NCBI RefSeq assembly: GCF_008801575.1 | Contig: NZ_VZPL01000006.1 | Span: 1-64,000, forward strand | Source of the DNA: Xanthomonas cissicola | GTDB lineage: Bacteria > Pseudomonadota > Gammaproteobacteria > Xanthomonadales > Xanthomonadaceae | Length of the DNA: 64,000 bases | Direction: 5' to 3' | In this document: positions 26,320-35,647 of the stretch, piece by piece | How positions within the stretch are numbered: position 1 is the stretch's first letter | Layout: each line of letters starts with the position of its first letter | Notes under the pieces: model-generated | The model's database searches: none | The model's input: only the letters and a program-made list of their open reading frames with translations | What the model was told of the DNA's origin: nothing | Program-made: the position numbers and the translations under genes

Positions 26320-28404
26320 TCACCCCGCAATAAATAACTCGCGTACCGTCGCCCGTGCTGCGTCCAGCGAAAAATGCTCGGCCACGTTGCGCAAGCCGTT
26401 ATCGGCCAAGCGCTGCCACAACGTCGCATCTCGATACAGCCGCACGATTGCAGCGGCGAAGGCGTCCGCATCGTCGGCGACGCACACATCCTCGCCATCG
26501 CGCAGGTGCATGCCTTCCACCGCGCAGGTGGTGCCGACCACCGGCTGGCCGTGCGCCATGCTGAGATTGATCTTGCCTTTCACGCCCGCGCCAAAACGCA
26601 GCGGCGCCACCGCGATACGTGCGCTGTCCATGAACGGAACCAGATCCGGAACGTGACCATGCAGCTGCACGCCGGGGCATTCGTCGGCCAACAATCGCAG
26701 GGCGTCGGGCAGGTCGGCACCGATGCAGTGGAAGACCACCTCGGGCAGCTGCGCACGGACCTGCGGAAAGATGTCACTGATGAACCACTGTACCGCATCC
26801 ACATTCGGCGGATGACGAAAGCCGCCGACGAAGACCAGGTCGCGGCGCTGCGCGAAGCTGTGGCCGCTGCCGGCGACCTCATGCAGGTTGGACAGCAGGG
26901 CGGTGCGGATGTGTGGCGCATCCGCGCGCAACTGCGCCTGTTCTGCGGCAGACACCAGCAGGGTGACATCGGTGGCCGCCATGATCTCGAGCTCGCGCAC
27001 GCGGGTGCGTTCTGCGCTACGCAGCAGATTGGCATCGCCGGCCAGCTCGGCACCTCGGCGTTCGCGCAGGTAATGCAGGTCGACGGTATCGAACAAGGTG
27101 CGCGCCTGGCGCGCATATTGCCTGAGCAATGGCAGGCAGGCATGCGCCACGTGGTGGCGCACCAGCAGCACCACTGCAAATCGCGCACCATGGCTGCGCA
27201 GCCAGCTGCCGATGCCTTCGAGAAACGGCGCGTACCAGACTTCGATACCGAGCTGCTGCAATGCCTGGGTGTGGCGCCCGGCGTGTTCGCGGCGTGTCGG
27301 CACGAAGACGACATGCGCGCCTTCTTCGCGCAGCAGTCGGATCAGGTTGAACTGCCGCAGCGAGCCTGAGTCGCGGTCCGGCTGCGGCACGCACTCGTCC
27401 AGGATCAAGACCTGTCGCTGGTGGCGGTGCAGCAGTGCCGGCCCGGGCAGCACTGGTTGCTGAACTTGTTTGCTGAGTTGCAGTGCCCATTTTTTGGCGA
27501 ATTGCCTTTGATGCTCCGCAACCATTGATCCCGTTTTCGTCTCATTGGTCCGGTCATGCACCACAACGCTGGCCGGCTGCACCAGCACCTGATATCCGGC
27601 CGCGCGGACTGCAAACGCCAGATCGGTGTCTTCGTAATACGCCGGCATGTAGCGCCGGTCCAGTCCGCCCAGCGTGTGCAACAGCGCGCGCGGTAGCGCG
27701 ATTGCCGCGCCCGAGCAGTAGTCCATCGCGCGTACATATGCATAGCGTGGGTCTTCGGACGATTCAAAGCGGCCGTAGCTCCAGGCGCTGCCATCGCCGA
27801 AGACCACGCCGCCGGATTCCTGCAGGCGCCCGTCCGGATACACCAGTTGCGCGCCGACCAGGCCGGCGCCCGGATGCTGGGCAAAGGTGTCGATCAACCG
27901 GTCCAGCCAGCCGGGCTGCGGAATGGTGTCGTTGTTGAGCAGCACCACGAAATCGCCGCGGGCCAGTGCGATGCCGTCGTTGCAGGCCGCGATGAAGCCG
28001 CCGTTGCTCGCACGCAGGTGATAGTGCAAACCGGCGATCTGCGGCAACTGTTCAGCGGTGGCGTCGCTGCTGCCGTCGTCCACGACGATGATTTCCACAC
28101 TCAGCAGCGGCGGATGCGCCGCCAGCGCGCGCAGGCAGGCCAAGGTGTGCGCAATGTGGTTGTAGACCGGAATCACCACCGTCACCCGCGGGGTAGGGCT
28201 GTGTGGCAACGCGAACGCCGCGAACGGGGCGGCCTGCGGCAGCCACAGCGGCGTGCCCAGGGCGACCGGGGGCGCCTGCGTGTGCACGCGAATGCGTTGC
28301 CAGGTGGCGCGCCAGCCGCGCGTGCGCATGCTGGCCACGCTGCGGTGGATCAGGCCGAGGACGCGATTGAACAGATAGCGCGCATCGGCCAAAGACATCG
28401 ACAT
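26320..28404 (-). CDS. Fused GT2-GT4 glycosyltransferase
   Basis: About 694 residues with two glycosyltransferase modules. The first is a GT-A (GT2) domain with VTVVIPVYNH, EIIVVDDGSSDAT, the DxD-like VVLLNNDT and YYEDTDLAFAVRAAGY. The second, from about residue 310, is a GT-B (GT4-like) domain ending in APLRFGAGVKGKINLSMAHG with the sugar-nucleotide-binding acidic region ECPGVQLHGHVPDLVPFM. Such double enzymes add sequential sugars to a cell-surface polysaccharide. The start at 28404 has GGAG ten bases ahead; the frame is open further upstream to 28545. No other polysaccharide genes are adjacent, so the product is unknown. Confidence 0.88.
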   Translation of the reverse strand: MSMSLADARYLFNRVLGLIHRSVASMRTRGWRATWQRIRVHTQAPPVALGTPLWLPQAAPFAAFALPHSPTPRVTVVIPVYNHIAHTLACLRALAAHPPLLSVEIIVVDDGSSDATAEQLPQIAGLHYHLRASNGGFIAACNDGIALARGDFVVLLNNDTIPQPGWLDRLIDTFAQHPGAGLVGAQLVYPDGRLQESGGVVFGDGSAWSYGRFESSEDPRYAYVRAMDYCSGAAIALPRALLHTLGGLDRRYMPAYYEDTDLAFAVRAAGYQVLVQPASVVVHDRTNETKTGSMVAEHQRQFAKKWALQLSKQVQQPVLPGPALLHRHQRQVLILDECVPQPDRDSGSLRQFNLIRLLREEGAHVVFVPTRREHAGRHTQALQQLGIEVWYAPFLEGIGSWLRSHGARFAVVLLVRHHVAHACLPLLRQYARQARTLFDTVDLHYLRERRGAELAGDANLLRSAERTRVRELEIMAATDVTLLVSAAEQAQLRADAPHIRTALLSNLHEVAGSGHSFAQRRDLVFVGGFRHPPNVDAVQWFISDIFPQVRAQLPEVVFHCIGADLPDALRLLADECPGVQLHGHVPDLVPFMDSARIAVAPLRFGAGVKGKINLSMAHGQPVVGTTCAVEGMHLRDGEDVCVADDADAFAAAIVRLYRDATLWQRLADNGLRNVAEHFSLDAARATVRELFIAG

Positions 28405-28645
28405 TGCGTTGGAACTCCAGCGTGGTGGGGCAGTGAAACGTGGCGAGCAGAGCGCGGGTCGAGGCAATCGTTGCATCTGCCAGCGCAGTGTGCGAGCCAT
28501 GCCTGCGCTGCTGCCGAGAACACCTCGCGCCTGGCGAAGCGGCATCGGTCGTTTTGTTAGCCGCTCTTAACGGCCGACGGGCCGGCAGGTCACAGCCATG
28601 ACAGCGCTGCGCTAGACTCGCCGCACTCTACATTCTCGCATTCCT

Positions 28646-31090
28646 GTGCCCCGACGCCACGACAACGACGCTCCCGACGATTTCGAGGACGACACCAATG
28701 CGCAAGGCTCCCGCTGGCAACGCAGACTCATCGTCTGGGGATTTGCCGCGTTCGCGCTGGCGCTCGGTTTCCTGATTCCCTATACGGTGTATCTGAACAA
28801 GCAGGTCACCCAGCGCTTTGGCGAACTGCGTTGGCAGATCCCCACCCGCGTGTACGGGCGGCCGCTGGTGCTCGTGCCGGGCAACGCACTGGATGCGGCC
28901 ACGCTGAAGACCGAGCTGGACGCGGCGTCGTACCGCGACGACGGTCAGGCGAAGCTGGCCGGCACCTACCAGCAGGACGGCAGCCGCTTCACCATCGCCA
29001 GCCGCGGCTACATCGATGTGGATGGACGCGTGCCGGCGCGCCGTATCGAAGTCAGCCTGGCCGGTGGGCGCGTGGCCAGCCTGCGCGACGCCGGCGACCG
29101 CAAGGCGCTCAAGAGCGCACGCCTGGACCCGGCGCGCATCGCCACCCTGTACGGCCAGAAGCAGGAAGAACGCCGCCTGGTGCGCATGGAAGAAGTGCCC
29201 GAGCTGCTGGTCACCGGCCTGCAGGCGGTGGAAGACCGCGACTTCAACAGCCACCACGGCATCGACCTGAGCGGCATGGTGCGCGCGGCCTGGATCATGG
29301 CGCGCTCCGGCGGCCAGGTCCGCCAGGGCGCCAGCACCCTGACCCAGCAGTTGGCCCGCAGTGGCCTGCTCGGCATCGGCAAGGAACAGACGCTCACGCG
29401 CAAGTTCAACGAGATTCTGTACGCGGTGATCATGGAGGCGCGCTACGACAAGCGCACCATCCTGGAGGCCTATCTCAACCAGGTCTATCTGGGCCAGCGC
29501 GGCGGGCAGGCGATCCACGGCGTGTCGTCGGGCGCGGAACTGTGGTTCGGTCGCGAACTCAATTCGATGACCACCGAGCAGATCGCATTGTTGATCGGGC
29601 TGGTCAAGGGGCCGTCGTACTACGACCCGCGGCGCAACCCGGAACGCGCGCTGGACCGACGCAATTTCGTGCTCGGCAAGCTGCACGAAAACAATCTGAT
29701 CAACGACGCCGAATACAAGCGCGCGCTGGCTGCGCCGTTGGGCGTGCCGATCGAGCCTGGCCTGGTCGCTGCCAACCGTTTTCCGGCGTATGTGGACCTG
29801 GTGCGGCGCCAGCTGGCGCACGACTATCCGGAAGGCGTGCTGCAGGGCGCCGGCATGAGCGTGCTTACCGGCATGTCGCCGTCAGCGCAGGCGTATGCCG
29901 AAGGCGCAGTGACCGGCACCATCAAGCGGCTGGACAACAAGAAACGCCCGCCGCTGCAGGCGGGGTTGGTGCTTACCGACGTGCATAACGGCGATGTGCT
30001 CGCCGTGGTCGGCAGCCGCGATGTGGCCAAGCCGGGTTTCAATCGTGCGGTGGAAGCGCAGCGGCAGGTGGGCTCGTTGCTCAAGCCGTTCGTCTACATG
30101 CTGGCCTTGGCCTCGCCGGACCGCTGGGCGCTATCCAGTTGGGTCGACGACTCGCCGGTGACCGTGCAGCTCAGCCGCGGCAAGACCTGGTCGCCGGGCA
30201 ATTCCGACAACCGCAGCCACGGCACGGTGCGCCTGGTCGATGCGCTGGCGCATTCCTACAACCAGGCCACGGTGCGGGTGGGCATGCAGGTCGGCGCGGA
30301 CCGCATCGCGCAGCTGATCCAGGTGTTGGCCGGTATCAAGGCCGAGCCCAATCCGGCGCTGATCCTGGGCACCACCGACCAGAGCCCATATGGCATGGCG
30401 CAGCTGTATCAGTTCCTGGCAGCCGGCGGCGAGATCCAGCCGCTGCATGCGGTGCGCGGTGTGCTCGACCCGCAAGGCAAGCTGCTCAAGCGCTATGACA
30501 AGACCCCGGCGCCGGCGCAGGAAGGCGATTCGGTGGCCGCCAACCTCATCAGCATCGGCCTGCAGCAGGTGGTCAGCGGCGGTACTGCGCGGCAGTTGCT
30601 GGGCGATGGCCTGGGGCGCCTGTCGTCGGCCGGCAAGACCGGTACCTCCAACGACGGTCGCGACAGCTGGTATGCCGGCTACACCGGCGATCATCTGGCG
30701 GTGATCTGGATGGGCAACGACCAGAACGCCGAAACCGGCTTGTATGGCGCCACCGGCGCGATGCGGGTGTGGTCGAGCATCTTCGCCCGCCTGCCGAGTG
30801 CGCCATTGAAGGTCAGCGGCAAAGGTCTGGATTGGCAGTGGGTGGACGCCAGCGGCACCGGCGTCACCGACCCGGGTTGCCCGGGTGCGCGCCAGTTCCC
30901 GTTCGTGGTCGGCTTCACGCCGGCCTACGCGCCGTGCGCAGGCAACGCGCCGTCGATCGAAGCCGCGCCCGGCGAAGCGGCCGCACCTGCCGAACAATCC
31001 AGCGGCGGTGGCTGGCGCCGCTTCTTCGGTCTGGAAAAGAAGCCCGAAGACCCTGCCGCCGCACCTGCCGCGGCCCCACCCACGCGTTGA
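28646..31090 (+). CDS. mrcB: Penicillin-binding protein 1B (bifunctional peptidoglycan synthase)
   Basis: An 814-residue class A PBP anchored by one N-terminal helix (VWGFAAFALALGFLIPYTVY). It has a UB2H-like region, then a GT51 glycosyltransferase (QAVEDRDFNSHHGID with the catalytic Glu, and QGASTLTQQLARS), then a transpeptidase with SxxK at Ser477 (GSLLKPF), SxN (SYNQATV) and KTGT at Lys664 (AGKTGTSND). An Ala/Pro-rich tail follows. The start is GTG at 28646. The next gene, 13 bases on, encodes a small lipoprotein, which invites comparison with the LpoB activator of PBP1b. Confidence 0.95.
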   Translation: MPRRHDNDAPDDFEDDTNAQGSRWQRRLIVWGFAAFALALGFLIPYTVYLNKQVTQRFGELRWQIPTRVYGRPLVLVPGNALDAATLKTELDAASYRDDGQAKLAGTYQQDGSRFTIASRGYIDVDGRVPARRIEVSLAGGRVASLRDAGDRKALKSARLDPARIATLYGQKQEERRLVRMEEVPELLVTGLQAVEDRDFNSHHGIDLSGMVRAAWIMARSGGQVRQGASTLTQQLARSGLLGIGKEQTLTRKFNEILYAVIMEARYDKRTILEAYLNQVYLGQRGGQAIHGVSSGAELWFGRELNSMTTEQIALLIGLVKGPSYYDPRRNPERALDRRNFVLGKLHENNLINDAEYKRALAAPLGVPIEPGLVAANRFPAYVDLVRRQLAHDYPEGVLQGAGMSVLTGMSPSAQAYAEGAVTGTIKRLDNKKRPPLQAGLVLTDVHNGDVLAVVGSRDVAKPGFNRAVEAQRQVGSLLKPFVYMLALASPDRWALSSWVDDSPVTVQLSRGKTWSPGNSDNRSHGTVRLVDALAHSYNQATVRVGMQVGADRIAQLIQVLAGIKAEPNPALILGTTDQSPYGMAQLYQFLAAGGEIQPLHAVRGVLDPQGKLLKRYDKTPAPAQEGDSVAANLISIGLQQVVSGGTARQLLGDGLGRLSSAGKTGTSNDGRDSWYAGYTGDHLAVIWMGNDQNAETGLYGATGAMRVWSSIFARLPSAPLKVSGKGLDWQWVDASGTGVTDPGCPGARQFPFVVGFTPAYAPCAGNAPSIEAAPGEAAAPAEQSSGGGWRRFFGLEKKPEDPAAAPAAAPPTR

Positions 31091-31103
31091 TTGGAACGAC
31101 CCC

Positions 31104-31628
31104 ATGAACCGAATGCACCGTTTGCTCGCCCCGATCGGCGTCCTGGCCGCACTCACCGCCTGCGTCAGCGCACCACCCGCGCCGCCGCCGACCCCGGTGG
31201 ACCCGACCACCCCGACCCAGCGGCTGTTGCTGATCGAACGCGAAGCCGGCGCGGACGACACCGAACTGTCGGTGCAGCCGCTGCGCGACCCGCAGGTGGA
31301 TGATTTGCGCGAGACCGCCAAGAGCAAACGCCAGGCCGGCGATCTGGCCGGCGCCGCTGCGGCCCTGGATCAGGCGCTGGGCTTGGTGTCGGGCGACCCG
31401 GCGATTCTGCAGGAACGTGCCGAAGTGTCGGTGCTGCAGGCCGACTGGCCGGCGGCCGAACGCCTCGCCAAGCAGGCGATCGACCTGGGGTCCAAGACCG
31501 GGCCGTTGTGCCGTCGGCACTGGGCGACCATCGAGCAATCGCGTCTGGCGCGTGGCGAAAAGGAAAACGCCGCCTCTGCCAAGGCGCAGATTGCCGGTTG
31601 CACCGTGGCAGGCGTGAAGCGGTACTAA
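31104..31628 (+). CDS. Tetratricopeptide-like lipoprotein downstream of PBP1b
   Basis: A 174-residue lipoprotein: MNRMHRLLAPIGVLAALTAC carries the lipobox LTAC with Cys20 as the lipid anchor. A Pro-rich linker follows (SAPPAPPPTPVDPTTPT), then a helical tetratricopeptide-like domain (AKSKRQAGDLAGAAAALDQA, ERAEVSVLQADWPAAERLAK). The start at 31104 is 13 bases after the mrcB stop, so the two are very likely one operon. Position and architecture (lipoprotein, Pro-rich linker, helical repeat) recall outer-membrane activators of class A PBPs such as LpoA and LpoB, but that role is inference. Confidence 0.82.
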   Translation: MNRMHRLLAPIGVLAALTACVSAPPAPPPTPVDPTTPTQRLLLIEREAGADDTELSVQPLRDPQVDDLRETAKSKRQAGDLAGAAAALDQALGLVSGDPAILQERAEVSVLQADWPAAERLAKQAIDLGSKTGPLCRRHWATIEQSRLARGEKENAASAKAQIAGCTVAGVKRY

Positions 31629-31900
31629 GACCGGCGATCGAAGCGACTGCGCACCGCACGGCGGGCGCGGTGGATGCCTTGGATGGCCGTGTCCTTCGTG
31701 CGCTTGGAATGCCTGGAGCACTTCGAGCCAAGGTGAGGAGGGAACTCCTGGCTGCCCGGTGCGGTTTCAGCAAGCACAGGCGCACCTGACGGTTGCTGGC
31801 GCAGCAGCGGGATGTGCGCAATCCATCAAGTGCAACCCAGGCAGCATCACCGCGCACGCGCTAGGCTGTCGTGCTTCCTGTCCGTTTTCCGTTCGGTCCC

Positions 31901-33925
31901 ATGTCCCAACTTGCCACTGCCAGCATCCAAGCGCTCAGCGAGGCCGGGGCGCTTGCGCGCCAGCTCGACGCGTTCGCGCCACGTGCTGCGCAGTTGCGCC
32001 TGACCGGGACGATCGCCGAGGCGTTCGAGCAGCGCGATGTATTGCTGGCAGAGGCCGGCACCGGCACCGGCAAGACCTACGCCTATCTGGTGCCGGCGCT
32101 GCTGTCCGGGCTCAAGACCATCGTTTCCACCGGCACGCGCGCGCTGCAGGATCAGCTGTTCCATCGCGATCTACCGCGTGTGCGCGCCGCGCTGGGCGTG
32201 GGGCTGCGCAGTGCGTTGTTGAAGGGGCGCGCCAACTACCTGTGCAAGTACCGCACCCAGCAGGCACGTGGCGAACCGCGCTTTGCCACGCCCGAACAGG
32301 TCTCGCAGTTCCAGCGCATCGTGGCCTGGAGCGGGCGCACCCAGTTCGGCGACATGGCCGAGCTGGAAGCCTTGCCGGACGACTCGCCGCTGCTGCCGAT
32401 GGTGACCTCCACCGTCGACAATTGCCTGGGCACCGACTGCCCGTTCTACAGCGAATGCTTCGTGGTGCAGGCGCGCCAGCGTGCGCAGGCGGCCGATCTG
32501 GTGGTGGTCAATCACCACCTGCTGCTGGCCGATCTGGCGCTCAAACAGGAAGGCTTCGGCGAAATCCTGCCCGGTGCGCAGGCCTTCGTCATCGACGAAG
32601 CGCATCAGTTGCCCGAACTGGCGGCCAATTTCTTCGGCGAGAGTTTCGGCATGCGGCCATGGCAGGAGCTGGCGCGCGATTGCATGGTCGAAGCGCGCCT
32701 GGTTGCCGGCGCGCAGGCCAGCCTGCAGGCACCGATCCTGGCGCTGGATGAGGCCTTGCGCAGCCTACGCGCCGGAATGGAAGGGCTGCCGCCACGCGCC
32801 ACGCAATGGCGTGCGCTGGCCAAGCCGCAGGTGCGCGAAGGGTTCGATGCCGTGCTGTCGTCGCTGGCACGGTTGGGCGAATCCCTGCTGCCATTGCGTG
32901 AGGCTTCACCGGGTTTCGACGGCTGCACGGCACGTGCGCAAGAGGCGTTGAGCCGCCTGTCGCGCTGGCTGGGCGAAGATCTGCCGGTGGCCGATTTCGC
33001 GCAGGATCCGCCGGAAGAGACCGTCGACAACGATGTGCTCTGGTACGAACTCAGCCCGCGCGGCTTCCGCTGTCAGCGCACGCCCCTGGATGTCTCCGGC
33101 CCGCTGCGCGAACACCGCGAAAAGTCGCAGGCGGCCTGGGTATTCACCTCGGCCACGCTGGCGGTGGGCGGCGAGTTCGACCACATCGCGCAGCGGCTGG
33201 GCCTGAGCGATCCGGTGACCTTGCTGCAACCCAGCCCGTTCGATTGGGCGCGTCAGGCCTTGTGCTACCTGCCGCCGAACCTGCCCGATCCGGCCGCACG
33301 CGGGTTCGGCACTGCCTTGATCGGCGCGCTGACGCCGGTGCTGGAAGCCTCCAACGGCCGTGCGTTCTTGCTGTTCGCCTCGCACCGCGCGCTGCGCGAA
33401 GCGGCCGAAGCCTTGCGCGGCGCGCCATGGCCGTTGTTCGTGCAGGGCGAGGCGCCGCGCGCGACCTTGCTGCAGCGGTTCCGCGATTCCGGCAATGGCG
33501 TGCTGCTGGGCTCGGCCAGTTTCCGCGAGGGCGTGGACGTGGTGGGCGACGCCTTGAGCGTGGTGGTGATCGACAAGCTGCCATTCGCCGCACCCGACGA
33601 CCCGGTGTTCGAAGCGCGCCTGGATGCGATCCGTCGCGAGGGCGGCAACCCGTTCCGCGACGAACAACTGCCACAGGCGGTGATCGCGCTCAAGCAGGGC
33701 GTGGGCCGGCTGATCCGCAGCGAAACCGACCGTGGCGTGCTGGTGCTGTGCGACCCGCGGCTGGTGAACAAGAGCTACGGCCGCACCTTCATGAAGTCGC
33801 TGCCGCCGTTTGCGCGCACGCACGCCATTGCCGATGTGCAGGCGTTTTTTGGCGTTGAACCGGCGGTGGGCGACAATGGCGCGCTCGCGTTGCCGGTCGG
33901 CGGCGACCGATCTTCTTCTTCCTGA
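31901..33925 (+). CDS. yoaA: DinG/YoaA-type iron-sulfur DNA helicase
   Basis: A 674-residue superfamily 2 helicase of the XPD/DinG group. Walker A GTGTGKT is at 53-59 and DEAH at 232-235. The four Cys that bind the 4Fe-4S cluster are Cys115, Cys175, Cys180 and Cys186 (NYLCKYR and NCLGTDCPFYSEC). The final helicase motif is QGVGRLIRSETDRG. YoaA in E. coli helps replication past damaged or chain-terminated ends. The start at 31901 (MSQLATAS) is preferred over GTG at 31871 because it begins the conserved part. It is followed 13 bases later by tsaB. Confidence 0.9.
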   Translation: MSQLATASIQALSEAGALARQLDAFAPRAAQLRLTGTIAEAFEQRDVLLAEAGTGTGKTYAYLVPALLSGLKTIVSTGTRALQDQLFHRDLPRVRAALGVGLRSALLKGRANYLCKYRTQQARGEPRFATPEQVSQFQRIVAWSGRTQFGDMAELEALPDDSPLLPMVTSTVDNCLGTDCPFYSECFVVQARQRAQAADLVVVNHHLLLADLALKQEGFGEILPGAQAFVIDEAHQLPELAANFFGESFGMRPWQELARDCMVEARLVAGAQASLQAPILALDEALRSLRAGMEGLPPRATQWRALAKPQVREGFDAVLSSLARLGESLLPLREASPGFDGCTARAQEALSRLSRWLGEDLPVADFAQDPPEETVDNDVLWYELSPRGFRCQRTPLDVSGPLREHREKSQAAWVFTSATLAVGGEFDHIAQRLGLSDPVTLLQPSPFDWARQALCYLPPNLPDPAARGFGTALIGALTPVLEASNGRAFLLFASHRALREAAEALRGAPWPLFVQGEAPRATLLQRFRDSGNGVLLGSASFREGVDVVGDALSVVVIDKLPFAAPDDPVFEARLDAIRREGGNPFRDEQLPQAVIALKQGVGRLIRSETDRGVLVLCDPRLVNKSYGRTFMKSLPPFARTHAIADVQAFFGVEPAVGDNGALALPVGGDRSSSS

Positions 33926-33938
33926 TTGCGGCCCCGCC

Positions 33939-34658
33939 ATGAACGTCCTCGCTTTCGAAACCTCCACCGAAGCCTGCTCCGTTGCGCTGCACGTGGATGG
34001 TCGCGTGATCGAGCGCTTCGAACTGGCGCCGCGTCGCCACGCCGAACTGGCCTTGCCTTGGGCCGATGCGCTGCTCGCCGACGCCGGCATCACCCGTCGC
34101 CAGCTCGATGCGATCGCGGTCGGCAGGGGCCCCGGCGCCTTCACTGGCGTGCGTCTGGCGATCGGCATTGCGCAAGGGATCGCGCTGGCCCTGGATCTGC
34201 CGGTGCTGGCCGTTTCCACGTTGCAAGTGTTGGCCTTGCGTGCGCCGGCCGAGGCGAGGCATGTGCTGGCCTGCATCGATGCGCGCATGGGCGAGGTCTA
34301 TGCCGGGGTGTTCGCGCGTAACGAGGATGGGTTGCTAGAACTTGCCCCGGAGCGCGTGTGCACGCCCGATGCGGTGGTCATGCCCGAGACGGCGCAGCGC
34401 GTGGCTGGGGTGGGAACCGGATTTGCGGCCGCCGACGGACTGCTGCAGCAGCGCCTTGCCGCAGAATTGAGCAGCGTTGATGCCAGTGCCTTGCCGCATG
34501 CCGCCGATCTGCTCACGCTTGCGGTGCCTGCGCTGCAGCGGGGCGAAGGGCTGGCGCCGGAGCGCGTGGAACCGGCGTACCTGCGCGACAACGTTGCACT
34601 CACCCTGGTCGAGCAACAGGCCGCGCGCGCAGCGAAGGCCGCCGCCGCCGCGCCATGA
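33939..34658 (+). CDS. tsaB: tRNA t6A biosynthesis protein TsaB
   Basis: A 239-residue TsaB (YeaZ), the scaffold partner of TsaD in making N6-threonylcarbamoyladenosine at position 37 of ANN-decoding tRNAs. The N-terminal ASKHA-fold signature MNVLAFETSTEACSVAL is followed by AVGRGPGAFTGVRLAIGIAQ and IDARMGEVYAGVFAR. The start at 33939 is the first Met of the conserved fold; the frame is open further upstream but overlaps the helicase gene. Its stop overlaps the next start (ATGA at 34655). Confidence 0.95.
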   Translation: MNVLAFETSTEACSVALHVDGRVIERFELAPRRHAELALPWADALLADAGITRRQLDAIAVGRGPGAFTGVRLAIGIAQGIALALDLPVLAVSTLQVLALRAPAEARHVLACIDARMGEVYAGVFARNEDGLLELAPERVCTPDAVVMPETAQRVAGVGTGFAAADGLLQQRLAAELSSVDASALPHAADLLTLAVPALQRGEGLAPERVEPAYLRDNVALTLVEQQAARAAKAAAAAP

Positions 34659-35572
34659 CACACGGCGATCTCGAACGCGCGCGGTTTCGCGGTTGCCTGC
34701 TCGGTCTTGCGGTGGGCGATGCGCTCGGCACCACGCTGGAATTCTGCGCGCCGGGCAGCTTCAGGCCGATCGACGACATGCGCGGCGGCGGCCCGTTCGC
34801 CCTGCGAGCAGGGCAGTGGACCGACGACACTTCGATGGCGCTGTGCCTGGCGCACAGCCTGCTGCATCGGCAGGGGTTCGATGCGGCCGACCAGATGAAC
34901 CGCTATTGCAACTGGTATCAGCACGGCTACCTCAGCAGCACCGGCCACTGTTTCGATATCGGCAACACCGTGCGCCAGGCGCTGGAGCGTTATCTGGATG
35001 GCGGCCCCGCCTTCAGCGGCAGCGCCGATCCGCGCGCGGCCGGCAATGGATCCCTGATGCGGTTGGCGCCGGTGGCGATGTACTACGCGCATCGCCCCGA
35101 CGAGCTTGCCGAGCGCGCCGCCGACAGTTCGCGCACCACCCATGCCTCTGCCGAGGCGCTGGATGCCTGCCGATTGTTCGCGTTCCAGCTGCGCGCGGCG
35201 CTGCTCGGAAATGCGCGCGATCAGGTGCTGCATGCGCAGCCGGAAGCATTGCTGACGCCTGCAGTCCACGTATTGGCGATCCGCGACCATGTGGCCGTGC
35301 CCGCAGCGCGGATTCGCGGCACGGGCTACGTCATCGATTCGCTGTCGGCAGCGTTGTGGTGCTTTGCCACCACCGATAGCTTCGACGAGGCCGTGCTGCG
35401 TGCCGCCAACCTGGGCGACGATGCGGATACCACCGCGGCGATCTGTGGGCAGCTTGCCGGCGCGTTCTACGGCATCGAGGGCATCCCGACCGCCTGGCGC
35501 GAGCGCGTGCAGGATGCGGCAGAGATTGTTGTGCTGGCAGACCGATTGTATGAGGCGGGGCAGGTCGCCTAG
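34655..35572 (+). CDS. ADP-ribosylglycohydrolase family protein
   Basis: A 305-residue DraG/ARH-type protein, a family that removes ADP-ribose from proteins or small molecules using two Mg ions. The metal-binding motifs are present: GLAVGDALG near the start, QWTDDTSMALCLAHSLL at about residue 53, and GDDADTTAAICGQLAGAFYG near the end. It begins inside the tsaB stop codon, so translation is probably coupled. No ADP-ribosyltransferase partner is seen in the window; the substrate is unknown. Confidence 0.88.
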   Translation: MTHGDLERARFRGCLLGLAVGDALGTTLEFCAPGSFRPIDDMRGGGPFALRAGQWTDDTSMALCLAHSLLHRQGFDAADQMNRYCNWYQHGYLSSTGHCFDIGNTVRQALERYLDGGPAFSGSADPRAAGNGSLMRLAPVAMYYAHRPDELAERAADSSRTTHASAEALDACRLFAFQLRAALLGNARDQVLHAQPEALLTPAVHVLAIRDHVAVPAARIRGTGYVIDSLSAALWCFATTDSFDEAVLRAANLGDDADTTAAICGQLAGAFYGIEGIPTAWRERVQDAAEIVVLADRLYEAGQVA

Positions 35573-35647
35573 CAGCGTGGGCGGCAGCGCCGTCATCCGA
35601 TTCGCAGCACGCCATCGTCGGCGCACCCCGATCAGGCGCACACTGCT

